A DNA stretch of 64,000 bases. Source: Alopecurus myosuroides. Its lineage: Eukaryota; Streptophyta; Magnoliopsida; Poales; Poaceae. Below, piece after piece: positions 21,711 to 33,631 of this stretch. The position numbers and the translations under genes are program-made. Position 1 is the first letter of the stretch. Each line of letters opens with the position of its first letter. The DNA lies in assembly GCA_028641055.1 (NCBI GenBank), contig CM054062.1, positions 143,014,682 to 143,078,681 on the forward strand, read 5' to 3'. Under the pieces are notes generated by a model. The model was not told where the DNA came from. It was given only the letters and a program-made list of their open reading frames with translations, and made no database searches.

Positions 21711-24700
21711 TGTCGCACCCTGATTTCTAGGGGATACTCACCGTACGAACTGGATAGCAGATGCTTGGATTATGGGGCATAACTGCTCCCACGTCCCAGC
21801 TTCCTGGTAGGCCTGAGCTTATGCGCGACAACACAAGCCCTGCTATTCCATCGTCGATGTAAACTATCCACTAGAGATCAAAGGCACTTCCGTCGACGTA
21901 CTTCAAACCATACACACATGGTACGTCAACGGCGTTGAACAACTGATATCACAACAGATCTCTACGACACAAAAGATTGAAATAAGTTGCAAATAGCTCT
22001 CATTAGAGCAGAGATAGCAAATACAATCATTCAGAGGACACATGTCCCAACAATACATCAATACAATACAGCGGAAACATTCAACATGTCTGAGTACAGA
22101 CAAGAACCAAATAGGCCTAAGAGGCCGGGAACAAACAGACGGAGCCCATCCACGAAGTCTCGGATCCTGCCCGGGTCCGCTATCTACTCGTCAGCAGTCT
22201 CGTCATACTCCACGTAGTAGCCACCATGAAGATCCTCGGAAACGTCGGTCTGCGGAAACCACAGCCCCAAAGGGGTCAGTACATAAACGTACTGGCAAGC
22301 AAGACTCACAGTTCACCAAAGTGTAACCCGTCAACACCAAGCACAGATGCCTTGGGTTCAACGGAAGAGAGGGGATATAAAAGGTGCTGCAACTGGCTGC
22401 ACTAACCAACTACAGAGGTTCTACCACTTCCGGCTAACAGAAAGGAGATAAGATCGAGGATTGTAACCAACTGAAAGATAACTTCAAACAAACCCATCCT
22501 GGATCTCGCCCCTTATCCAAAGAAGCAATCCGAGGATAACTCACACCGTTGTATTAAAGATGAATCAAATTATTGTGTCATCAACCTGTTACTAGTCAAG
22601 TTATTAATCATGGGGTGTAACATGTTTGATCATTATGTTTAAGTTGTCCTGAGTACTTGTTAGCCAGTACTTTCACCAAGTAATCCATAACCGCGGAAAA
22701 CACGGCTTCTCGAGAAGATTATCCCTGCAGGGTTGCACCAATTTGGCCGTACACTCATGAATATCCCGCCAGATGGGATGCCTCCCACCAAGCGGGGCAC
22801 TCAACACAACCAACCATTCTTCGCATCAAGCCCAAAGCACCTTGGGCGCACGGCTAATCGAGCCCAGAAGAAAATGGACCCTCATAGCACTCTAAGAACG
22901 TGTCCCCCTATATGCCGACTACGAAAGTTCCACCCTGGCCTGGGCTCGCAAAAACATGCATGCGGCAAATGGAAAACACGAACTAAATGAGGCGATTTGG
23001 ACGAGATGCGAATCAGGTCAAGTTGAGGGGGGCGCCCATACTCGCTTCCCAAATGCGGGTAGTGCGCTCATCATGGATCAGTAGACAAGACCCTTTTCCT
23101 ATTAGGGTCGACACTAGCAGGCCTCAAAACCACACAGGGCCTCCTGCCGGTGCCTTATCATCAAATTTATTATTAATAGTAACATTAGCATGATTGATTG
23201 ATTAAACATCGAGCCCCCACAACGTAATAGAGTAGTAACAGAAAGTAACGGATAACAGACTCGAGCAAAAACAACCTAAGCATGCTAGTAAGACACTGGC
23301 TCAAGCAATGGTTTTAGGAAGGGAGATGAGGCAATATCAGGTTTTAAGGGATTCATGTGATAGGTTCGTAACAGAACAACTACTACTAAGGCTAGCAGAA
23401 AAAGGACAACGGAAAGAATCGGTAACCAATGTTGAAAGGAACACAGTGGTTCATGTGAGTGATAACTTGCCTGCAAAACCCAGTAGCCTGGTACTGAGCT
23501 AACTCCTTAGAAAGGGTGTCGTAAGTATCGGCGGTCTCAACGTCGTCGTTTATCCAGGAAGAAGCAAACAAACAAGGCAGAAGATAAACAATCATTATCA
23601 TGGCATAGGTGCACAAACATGGGATGATGCATGTCATGTTAATAGATGCATCAGAATAAACTACTTGACAAGATAACACAATTTAATTGGACCCATATGC
23701 AATTGGATTGCATATGGAAAGATTCATTGAAATAAGTGGAAACAAATGATTTACAATTAAATTATTAGGTGAGGGTTGTTAGCATGATGCATGCATGATG
23801 ATAACAAGAAGTAAACAAGTTAGATGCAAATGGAAAAGGAATGAAACAAAGGTGGGATTTTATTTGTCATGTTAAGAATTTTTGGTTCCTTATTTATGTC
23901 ACACAAGTAATTGTTGTTTTCATCAAGTTAAAATGTGCAAAACAGGTAACAAAGTTTATATTTGAAAAGAACATCAAATTTTAGTTGGATTACATGTTTC
24001 ACATTTTGAAATTGGACTTAGGATTATTTAATTATGAATTAAACAATATTAAACAAGTTTTAATTGAATTAAACAAGATTTAAATTGTTTAGGCAATTTA
24101 AATTATTCAAACCAGAAAACAAAATTTATATTTGAAAAGGTTATGCAAAATGGTATGGAAAACATATTTTATTTGCATTTATTGGATTAATAAATAATTA
24201 GTTATGGATTTTAAGAAATTGCATTTGAATTATTTGAATTTGAAATTTAATTGCATTTGAAATTGTCAAAACAGTACACAAATGGAATAATTGGAAAGAT
24301 TATAAAATTTGGAGCAATAAACATATACAACTTGTATTGTTTAGAGTTTTAGACTAAAAGTTATTAAGTTTTTGGTTTAGGGGTTATTTCTGCCATTTAA
24401 AAGGATTTAGAAAAATAAAACAGAACGTGTTAAAAGGTTTTGCACCGAACAGCATTCTAGCCGCAGCCGCTGCCAGTGGGCCACGGGGTGACTGTGCGCT
24501 TGCGTGGCAAGAGAAGGCACTGACGGGTGGGACCCTGTTGTCAGCGCGGGATAAATCCCAAAAGAAGTGTGCGCCGCGGGGGATTCGATCCCAGGCCGCT
24601 GCGCTGCAAACAGCGGGTCGCTACCACTGCGCCTGCTCGAGTTCGTTGTCAGTTAGCGGTAGCGAAACAGGTTATAGTGTAACTTCGTCAGGTAAAGTTC

Positions 24701-26204
24701 CTAACTGAACTTTCTGAACCGTTCTTGTGCGTGCAGGCGAACTACAGATGCAGAACGGAGCGAGGGCGGACGACGGCCCTCTGCCGCGGCCGCGCTGGGC
24801 ATGCGGGGTGCTGGCGCGGGCCGTGTGCGTGCGGTGTAGCGTGCGGGCGTGGACCTCGTGCGAGTGCTGCGTGCTGAAGCAGAGAGGAAGAGGGCGACGA
24901 GGCTCACCTCGCTGTTTCGTGGTAGACGTTCAGACGTCGGAGCGGCAAAACGGCGAGCTTTTCCGGCACGGCGCGGCGTACTCGGGCACTCCCAGCGAGC
25001 GGAGAGGGGACGAGGAGATGCGGCCAGGCGCCACGGTTCCATTCCCGGGGCCAGCATCTCCTCGAGGTGGCCATGTCGCTGCCGCGGTGAGGGAAGAAGG
25101 TGGTGGTGCTCTGTGGTTTCGGTCAGGTTCAGACAACGAAGAAATAGCAGAGAGGTGAGGGAGGCAGTAGCTGGAGAGAATGGCGGCGCTAGGGTTGGGC
25201 TAGGCTAGCAACAGAGGTTAGGGTGGGGTTTTAAGGGGAGCTCAACCTAGTACGGCTGCACATCGGCGTGGTGAGAGGAGATCGGGTGGCTCCGATGGGG
25301 TCGTACAGAGCTGACGTCGACTGGGGAAGAAGAAAGCGACAGCGCAGGGGTACTGGGCCAGGAAGAAAAGAAGTGGGCTTGGGCCTAGTTAGGTTTAGCT
25401 GCTGCCTTTTTTTTTCTCTTTTGTTATTTTCTGTTTCTTTTTTTTTTTTTGTAGCAAACAAAATTGGAAGAAAGGAAGGCCTTTAGGGTTAGGAAAATTC
25501 ATAGAAAATTAGGGTGTGCTCCTGGTGTTAATTACAAACAATTAACAAGTTTGAATTTCCAAAATATTTGAATTTGTGGTGCTGTTTGGAAATAAGCCAA
25601 ATTTGAGTGTTTTTGAGTATTAAAAGGATTATTAAAACCCACACTTTAAAAAGGTGACTCAAAATGATTTAATTTGATTAAAATTAGTGGAGTGGCTTGT
25701 TCATGTTTATAAATTCAAAAATGGTTCTGTTTGAAACACATTTGGTTTGAATTTGAGCAATTTAGAAATTAATAGGTTAATATTGAAAACAAGGATTTAA
25801 TAGGGGAACCCTATTGATTAAAGTGATTAAATTAGTTGAGTATCTTCATAAGTTCAAATTGGTTCTGCTTGATGCATTTAATTTGAAGATGAAGGTGATT
25901 TGGAAATTATTTGTTTGATTAAACCCACAATTTTAATAAGTGATCAACATGGAATAAAATGGAACAATTTGGTTGTTTTCATTTGTTATTTTTATTTCAA
26001 AAGTTGTAACAGAACAAGTATGAAAACAAAGCAGTTGAAGTTGTTTGATTTTCATTGTGAAAACAAGAATAACAGATGCAAAACAAAAGGGACAAATGCA
26101 ACAATTTAGAAACAAAAGCAAACAATATGATGACATGATGCAATACTTAAATAAACATGCATCAAACATTCTAAGGGGATGGTTTTCATACTTGGGCTGT
26201 TACA
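21711..26204 (-). repeat. Element C LTR 2 (middle LTR)
   Basis: 4494 bp, shared by both tandem units: it serves as 3' LTR for the right-hand unit and 5' LTR for the left-hand unit. Landmarks match LTR 1 at +5378. Confidence 0.95.
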
Positions 26205-27089
26205 AAACGCCCCCCCTTGAAGGAATCGCGCCCCGAGATTCCTACTGAGAAAAGAAAAGTCCGGATACTTCTTGGGAAGATCCTCTTGAGCTGTGACACG
26301 TGAAACACATCGTGCACGTTGGATAGACGTCAGGGAATTAGCAAACCACCGGAACATTTTCAAGTAAAGGGAGAGGTTTTTGTATTGAGGGTGTATAGCT
26401 GAATGGAACTTGATTCATTTGGAGAATAGATTATCTAGCTAGAATGGTGGAACGGAGTTATTGACATCAATGCAACACCAGGAATAATCATCAATGTCAG
26501 AATCATCAACATGAGAGTAACGAGGAATATGTGGCCTCCCATTTAGAATTTGATTTCTATGACTGAACTTGGAAGTCAACATTTGAGATCCCGAAGAGTG
26601 AACAGAGTTTTGATTGCTTAGTGGAACCAGAATTGGGTTGTATGTTGTGGAAAAGATTGTTGACACAAAGGAATGTGATTCTCCGGTATGAAATAACACT
26701 TTAACTGGATAAGAGTTTACGAGGAAGTTTTGATTAGACGCCGGTAGAAGATTTGAAGTGGAAAACAACAACAAGATTTCAACAGACGAAAAGGAAATGT
26801 TTAGAAGAACATGATATTGAAGCAACACCGGGAAAACGAGAACAAGATTCCTGAGGTACTACGGAGAACCCAAAACACGTGAAATCCTAACTTGAAAGTT
26901 TAGGTGAGAAGGGAAAAAATCAACGTTGCACTTCCTTACCAGAAAAGGGAGGGAGGGTGGGGAAAGAAGAAAAAGAACAGAATTCCTACTCTCACGTTTC
27001 ATTTTTCCTATATAGCTACAAAATAGTTTCTAGACTCAACTGCGACCAGTAAAAAGGGATCCTACAGGCAGACAGGCTCTGATACCATT
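26205..27089 (-). pseudogene. Element C internal domain 2 with gypsy pol remnants
   Basis: 885 bp; I see no difference from internal domain 1. The protease-remnant frame is at 26828-26439 and the primer site at 27075-27087. Equal length and sequence support a very recent tandem duplication. Confidence 0.8.
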
Positions 27090-30000
27090 TGTCGCACCCT
27101 GATTTCTAGGGGATACTCACCGTACGAACTGGATAGCAGATGCTTGGATTATGGGGCATAACTGCTCCCACGTCCCAGCTTCCTGGTAGGCCTGAGCTTA
27201 TGCGCGACAACACAAGCCCTGCTATTCCATCGTCGATGTAAACTATCCACTAGAGATCAAAGGCACTTCCGTCGACGTACTTCAAACCATACACACATGG
27301 TACGTCAACGGCGTTGAACAACTGATATCACAACAGATCTCTACGACACAAAAGATTGAAATAAGTTGCAAATAGCTCTCATTAGAGCAGAGATAGCAAA
27401 TACAATCATTCAGAGGACACATGTCCCAACAATACATCAATACAATACAGCGGAAACATTCAACATGTCTGAGTACAGACAAGAACCAAATAGGCCTAAG
27501 AGGCCGGGAACAAACAGACGGAGCCCATCCACGAAGTCTCGGATCCTGCCCGGGTCCGCTATCTACTCGTCAGCAGTCTCGTCATACTCCACGTAGTAGC
27601 CACCATGAAGATCCTCGGAAACGTCGGTCTGCGGAAACCACAGCCCCAAAGGGGTCAGTACATAAACGTACTGGCAAGCAAGACTCACAGTTCACCAAAG
27701 TGTAACCCGTCAACACCAAGCACAGATGCCTTGGGTTCAACGGAAGAGAGGGGATATAAAAGGTGCTGCAACTGGCTGCACTAACCAACTACAGAGGTTC
27801 TACCACTTCCGGCTAACAGAAAGGAGATAAGATCGAGGATTGTAACCAACTGAAAGATAACTTCAAACAAACCCATCCTGGATCTCGCCCCTTATCCAAA
27901 GAAGCAATCCGAGGATAACTCACACCGTTGTATTAAAGATGAATCAAATTATTGTGTCATCAACCTGTTACTAGTCAAGTTATTAATCATGGGGTGTAAC
28001 ATGTTTGATCATTATGTTTAAGTTGTCCTGAGTACTTGTTAGCCAGTACTTTCACCAAGTAATCCATAACCGCGGAAAACACGGCTTCTCGAGAAGATTA
28101 TCCCTGCAGGGTTGCACCAATTTGGCCGTACACTCATGAATATCCCGCCAGATGGGATGCCTCCCACCAAGCGGGGCACTCAACACAACCAACCATTCTT
28201 CGCATCAAGCCCAAAGCACCTTGGGCGCACGGCTAATCGAGCCCAGAAGAAAATGGACCCTCATAGCACTCTAAGAACGTGTCCCCCTATATGCCGACTA
28301 CGAAAGTTCCACCCTGGCCTGGGCTCGCAAAAACATGCATGCGGCAAATGGAAAACACGAACTAAATGAGGCGATTTGGACGAGATGCGAATCAGGTCAA
28401 GTTGAGGGGGGCGCCCATACTCGCTTCCCAAATGCGGGTAGTGCGCTCATCATGGATCAGTAGACAAGACCCTTTTCCTATTAGGGTCGACACTAGCAGG
28501 CCTCAAAACCACACAGGGCCTCCTGCCGGTGCCTTATCATCAAATTTATTATTAATAGTAACATTAGCATGATTGATTGATTAAACATCGAGCCCCCACA
28601 ACGTAATAGAGTAGTAACAGAAAGTAACGGATAACAGACTCGAGCAAAAACAACCTAAGCATGCTAGTAAGACACTGGCTCAAGCAATGGTTTTAGGAAG
28701 GGAGATGAGGCAATATCAGGTTTTAAGGGATTCATGTGATAGGTTCGTAACAGAACAACTACTACTAAGGCTAGCAGAAAAAGGACAACGGAAAGAATCG
28801 GTAACCAATGTTGAAAGGAACACAGTGGTTCATGTGAGTGATAACTTGCCTGCAAAACCCAGTAGCCTGGTACTGAGCTAACTCCTTAGAAAGGGTGTCG
28901 TAAGTATCGGCGGTCTCAACGTCGTCGTTTATCCAGGAAGAAGCAAACAAACAAGGCAGAAGATAAACAATCATTATCATGGCATAGGTGCACAAACATG
29001 GGATGATGCATGTCATGTTAATAGATGCATCAGAATAAACTACTTGACAAGATAACACAATTTAATTGGACCCATATGCAATTGGATTGCATATGGAAAG
29101 ATTCATTGAAATAAGTGGAAACAAATGATTTACAATTAAATTATTAGGTGAGGGTTGTTAGCATGATGCATGCATGATGATAACAAGAAGTAAACAAGTT
29201 AGATGCAAATGGAAAAGGAATGAAACAAAGGTGGGATTTTATTTGTCATGTTAAGAATTTTTGGTTCCTTATTGATGTCACACAAGTAATTGTTGTTTTC
29301 ATCAAGTTAAAATGTGCAAAACAGGTAACAAAGTTTATATTTGAAAAGAACATCAAATTTTAGTTGGATTACATGTTTCACATTTTGAAATTGGACTTAG
29401 GATTATTTAATTATGAATTAAACAATATTAAACAAGTTTTAATTGAATTAAACAAGATTTAAATTGTTTAGGCAATTTAAATTATTCAAACCAGAAAACA
29501 AAATTTATATTTGAAAAGGTTATGCAAAATGGTATGGAAAACATATTTTATTTGCATTTATTGGATTAATAAATAATTAGTTATGGATTTTAAGAAATTG
29601 CATTTGAATTATTTGAATTTGAAATTTAATTGCATTTGAAATTGTCAAAACAGTACACAAATGGAATAATTGGAAAGATTATAAAATTTGGAGCAATAAA
29701 CATATACAACTTGTATTGTTTAGAGTTTTAGACTAAAAGTTATTAAGTTTTTGGTTTAGGGGTTATTTCTGCCATTTAAAAGGATTTAGAAAAATAAAAC
29801 AGAACGTGTTAAAAGGTTTTGCACCGAACAGCATTCTAGCCGCAGCCGCTGCCAGTGGGCCACGGGGTGACTGTGCGCTTGCGTGGCAAGAGAAGGCACT
29901 GACGGGTGGGACCCTGTTGTCAGCGCGGGATAAATCCCAAAAGAAGTGTGCGCCGCGGGGGATTCGATCCCAGGCCGCTGCGCTGCAAACAGCGGGTCGC

Positions 30001-31586
30001 TACCACTGCGCCTGCTCGAGTTCGTTGTCAGTTAGCGGTAGCGAAACAGGTTATAGTGTAACTTCGTCAGGTAAAGTTCCTAACTGAACTTTCTGAACCG
30101 TTCTTGTGCGTGCAGGCGAACTACAGATGCAGAACGGAGCGAGGGCGGACGACGGCCCTCTGCCGCGGCCGCGCTGGGCATGCGGGGTGCTGGCGCGGGC
30201 CGTGTGCGTGCGGTGTAGCGTGCGGGCGTGGACCTCGTGCGAGTGCTGCGTGCTGAAGCAGAGAGGAAGAGGGCGACGAGGCTCACCTCGCTGTTTCGTG
30301 GTAGACGTTCAGACGTCGGAGCGGCAAAACGGCGAGCTTTTCCGGCACGGCGCGGCGTACTCGGGCACTCCCAGCGAGCGGAGAGGGGACGAGGAGATGC
30401 GGCCAGGCGCCACGGTTCCATTCCCGGGGCCAGCATCTCCTCGAGGTGGCCATGTCGCTGCCGCGGTGAGGGAAGAAGGTGGTGGTGCTCTGTGGTTTCG
30501 GTCAGGTTCAGACAACGAAGAAATAGCAGAGAGGTGAGGGAGGCAGTAGCTGGAGAGAATGGCGGCGCTAGGGTTGGGCTAGGCTAGCAACAGAGGTTAG
30601 GGTGGGGTTTTAAGGGGAGCTCAACCTAGTACGGCTGCACATCGGCGTGGTGAGAGGAGATCGGGTGGCTCCGATGGGGTCGTACAGAGCTGACGTCGAC
30701 TGGGGAAGAAGAAAGCGACAGCGCAGGGGTACTGGGCCAGGAAGAAAAGAAGTGGGCTTGGGCCTAGTTAGGTTTAGCTGCTGCCTTTTTTTTTCTCTTT
30801 TGTTATTTTCTGTTTCTTTTTTTTTTTTTTTTGTAGCAAACAAAATTGGAAGAAAGGAAGGCCTTTAGGGTTAGGAAAATTCATAGAAAATTAGGGTGTG
30901 CTCCTGGTGTTAATTACAAACAATTAACAAGTTTGAATTTCCAAAATATTTGAATTTGTGGTGCTGTTTGGAAATAAGCCAAATTTGAGTGTTTTTGAGT
31001 ATTAAAAGGATTATTAAAACCCACACTTTAAAAAGGTGACTCAAAATGATTTAATTTGATTAAAATTAGTGGAGTGGCTTGTTCATGTTTATAAATTCAA
31101 AAATGGTTCTGTTTGAAACACATTTGGTTTGAATTTGAGCAATTTAGAAATTAATAGGTTAATATTGAAAACAAGGATTTAATAGGGGAACCCTATTGAT
31201 TAAAGTGATTAAATTAGTTGAGTATCTTCATAAGTTCAAATTGGTTCTGCTTGATGCATTTAATTTGAAGATGAAGGTGATTTGGAAATTATTTGTTTGA
31301 TTAAACCCACAATTTTAATAAGTGATCAACATGGAATAAAATGGAACAATTTGGTTGTTTTCATTTGTTATTTTTATTTCAAAAGTTGTAACAGAACAAG
31401 TATGAAAACAAAGCAGTTGAAGTTGTTTGATTTTCATTGTGAAAACAAGAATAACAGATGCAAAACAAAAGGGACAAATGCAACAATTTAGAAACAAAAG
31501 CAAACAATATGATGACATGATGCAATACTTAAATAAACATGCATCAAACATTCTAAGGGGATGGTTTTCATACTTGGGCTGTTACA
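27090..31586 (-). repeat. Element C LTR 3 (5' LTR in sense orientation)
   Basis: 4497 bp; the longest poly-T (16, about 30817-30832). One private substitution is seen near 29275 (TTATTGATG versus TTATTTATG). It ends TGTTACA at 31586, directly against the TTATT duplication. Confidence 0.95.
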
Positions 31587-32056
31587 TTATTCTTACGTGT
31601 ACGGCCAAATTGGTGCACCCCTGCAGGGTAAATCTTCTCGAGAAGCCGTGTTTTCTGCGGTTATGGACTACTTGGTGAAAGTACTGGCTAACAAGTACTC
31701 AGGACAACTCAAACCTAATGATTAACAACCTTACACCCAATGATTAACAACTTGACTAGTAATAGGCTTATTGACACAATAATCTGAACCATCATTATTT
31801 CACCTGTGTGAGTTATCCTCGGATTGCTTCTTTGGATAAGGGGCGAGATCCAGGATGGGTTTGTTTGGAGTTAGCTATAGTTGGTTACGATACGCTATCT
31901 TATCCCTTTTCTGATAGCCGGAAGGTATAGCAACTCTGTAGTTGGTTAGAGCAGCCAGCTGCCGCATCTTTTGTATCCCCTCTCTTCCGTTGAACCCAAA
32001 GCATCTGTGCTTGGTGTTGACGGGTTACACTTTGGTGAATTGTGAGTCTTGCTTGC

Positions 32057-32086
32057 CAGTACGTTTATGTACTGACCCCTTTGGGG
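32057..32086 (+). ncRNA. Conserved double hairpin in the B LTR core
   Basis: Helix 1 is CAGTAC (32057-32062) with GTACTG (32069-32074), loop GTTTAT. Helix 2 is CCCC (32076-32079) with GGGG (32083-32086), loop TTT. In E helix 1 keeps its stem with loop TTAACC, and helix 2 is CCACGAA/TTCGTGG, a different sequence that still pairs perfectly. Copies are at 40053-40082, 45666-45695 and, on the minus strand of C, 16916-16887. Both helices sit just upstream of an acceptor-like CAG. Confidence 0.6.
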
Positions 32087-32101
32087 CTGTGGTTTCCGCA
32101 G

Positions 32102-32166
32102 ACTACGTTTCCGAGGATCCCCATGATGGCTAATACGTGGAGTATGACGAGACTGCTGACGAGTAG
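32102..32166 (+). other. Acidic terminal exon-like segment in the B LTR
   Basis: After TTTCCGCAG the frame reads DYVSEDPHDG, a TAA, then YVEYDETADE and TAG. In the intact 3' LTR (45712-45775) and in C (minus strand, 16872-16807) the internal stop is absent: SEDPHGGYYVEYDETADE and SEDLHGGYYVEYDETADE. The TAA is shared by the two duplicated B copies. It may be the last exon of a small spliced LTR gene, or chance conservation. Confidence 0.3.
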
Positions 32167-32636
32167 ATAGCGGACCCGGGCAGGATCCGAGACTTCGTGG
32201 ATGGGCTCCGTCTTTTCGTTTCCGGCCTCTTAGGCCTATTTGGATCTTGTCTGTACTCAGACATGTTGAATGCTTCCGCTGTGATGTAATGATGTTATGT
32301 TGGGACATGTGTCCTCTGGATGATTGTATTTGCTATCTCTGCTCTAATGAGAGCTATTTGCAACTTATTTCAACCTTTTGTGTCGTAGAGATCTGTTGTG
32401 ATATCAATTGTTCAAATGCCGTTGACGTACCATGTGTGTATGTTATGAAGTACGTCAACGGAAGTGTCCTGATTTCTATGGGATGGTTTGCGCAGACGAT
32501 GGATAGTAGAGAATGGTTGTCACACGTTTACGTGTTGGCCTGCTCATATTGAGATGCGGGTGCCGGTATGCCCCGTAAGCCATTTGTTCTACTATTCAGC
32601 GGACTGTGAGTATCCCCTAGAAGTCCGGGTGCGACA

Positions 32637-33464
32637 AATGGTATCAGAGCCTGTCTGCCTGTAGGATCCCTTTTTACTGGTCGCAGTTGAGTCTAGAAAC
32701 TATTTTGTAGCTATATAGGAAAAATGAAACGTGAGAGTAGGAATTCTGTTCTTTTTCTTCTTTCCCCACCCACCCTCCCTTTTCTGGTAAGGAAGTGCAA
32801 CGTTGTTTTCCCCTTCTCATCTAAACTTTCAAGTTAGGATTTCACGTATCCTGGGTTCTCTAGGATGGTTATATCTACTAGACCATAGGAATGGAGGTGG
32901 TTGTGACATGATTTATCATGTTGCCTACTCACGATTGAGAACGGAGGCGTGTAAGCCCCGGAAGCAGATCCTCTATTCCTTAAGCAGTAGATATTGATCC
33001 TTTAGAAGCCCAGATGGGTTTTCCGTAGTACCTCAGGAGTGTTTTGATCTCGTTTTCCCGATGTTGCTTCGTTATCCTGTTCTTTTCAACATCCTTTTCG
33101 TCCGTTGAAACCTTGTTGTTGCTTCCCATTTCAGTTCTGCTACCGGCGTCTAATCAATAACGATGTTCCACCCTTCTGGCCAGATAGTCTATTCTACAAA
33201 TGAATCAAGTTCTATTCAGCTATACACCCTCAATACGAAACCTCTACCTTTACTCGAAATGTTCCGGTGGTTTGCGAATTCCTTGACGTCTTTCCAGAAG
33301 AGTTGCCAGGAATGCCTGTCATCTTGAACTTCCAGAAAAGCTATCCAAGGTGCACGATGTGTTTCACGTGTCACAGCTCAAGAGGATCTTCCCAAGAAGT
33401 ATCCGGACCTTTTTCTTTTCTCAGTAGGAATCTCGGGGCGCGATTCCTTCAAGGGGGGGCGTTT
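32637..33464 (+). pseudogene. Element B internal domain, first copy, fused gypsy pol remnants
   Basis: 828 bp. Primer site TGGTATCAGAGCC at 32639-32651. No full pol gene. Near the 3' end VVCEFLDVFPEELPGMP (33267-33317), the conserved start of gypsy reverse transcriptase, is followed within about 20 codons by DNA encoding VHDVFHVSQLKRIFP (about 33350-33400), the end of gypsy integrase. The 3-kb core between them has been deleted. The polypurine tract CAAGGGGGGGCG precedes the next LTR. The second copy is 40633-41459. Confidence 0.8.
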
Positions 33465-33631
33465 TGTAACATCCCAAATATGAAAAATAGCCATTAGAAT
33501 GTTTGCTATCTGTTATTTTATGTTTTGCATCATGACATCATGTTCATTGCATTTGTTTTGCTTGTTTTCCATTTGTTTTCCTCTGTTTTCATTTGTTTTC
33601 CAATTGTTTTCCTTTGTTTTCCTTTGTTTTC
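33465..33631 (+). repeat. Truncated start of the B 3' LTR (167 bp)
   Basis: It carries the same private features as the complete 3' LTR at 41460: TATGAAAAATAGCC, TTCATTGCATTT and two CCTTTGTTTT units, where both 5' LTR copies have TATGAAAATAGCC, TTCATTACATTT and one unit. It stops in the pyrimidine-rich repeat, where element A pol sequence begins abruptly. This is the tandem-duplication breakpoint. Confidence 0.92.

Larger units (their letters stand above)
16333..31586 (-). mobile_element. Element C: three-LTR, two-internal-domain tandem retrotransposon, reverse orientation
   Basis: It consists of LTR (16333-20825), internal (20826-21710), LTR (21711-26204), internal (26205-27089), LTR (27090-31586), all on the minus strand. 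A single target duplication TTATT flanks the whole block (16328-16332, 31587-31591). The outer ends are TGTCGCACC and TGTTACA, the complement of TGTAACA...GGTGCGACA. The repeat period is 5378-5379 bp. The three LTRs differ by about three substitutions and a poly-T tract of 12, 13 and 16; the LTR lengths 4493, 4494 and 4497 are fully explained by that tract. It is related to B but a distinct subfamily. It inserted into the B 5' LTR after the 8-kb duplication, because the copy at 39590 lacks it. Confidence 0.95.
31592..32636 (+). repeat. Element B 5' LTR, right part, with conserved core
   Basis: It continues from 16332. It carries the palindrome CTTCTCGAGAAG (31634-31645), the hairpin AGTACT-GGCTAACA-AGTACT (about 31678-31697), the TTATCC/GGATAA hairpin (about 31813-31840), the double hairpin (32057-32086), an acceptor-like TTTCCGCAG (32101), and the LTR end GGTGCGACA. 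These items recur in the same order in C and E. Confidence 0.9.

Noticed and set aside
16333..31586. Three independent insertions of element C
   Set aside because: Only one outer TTATT pair exists; the inner LTR borders join directly to primer site or purine tract with no target duplication between units.
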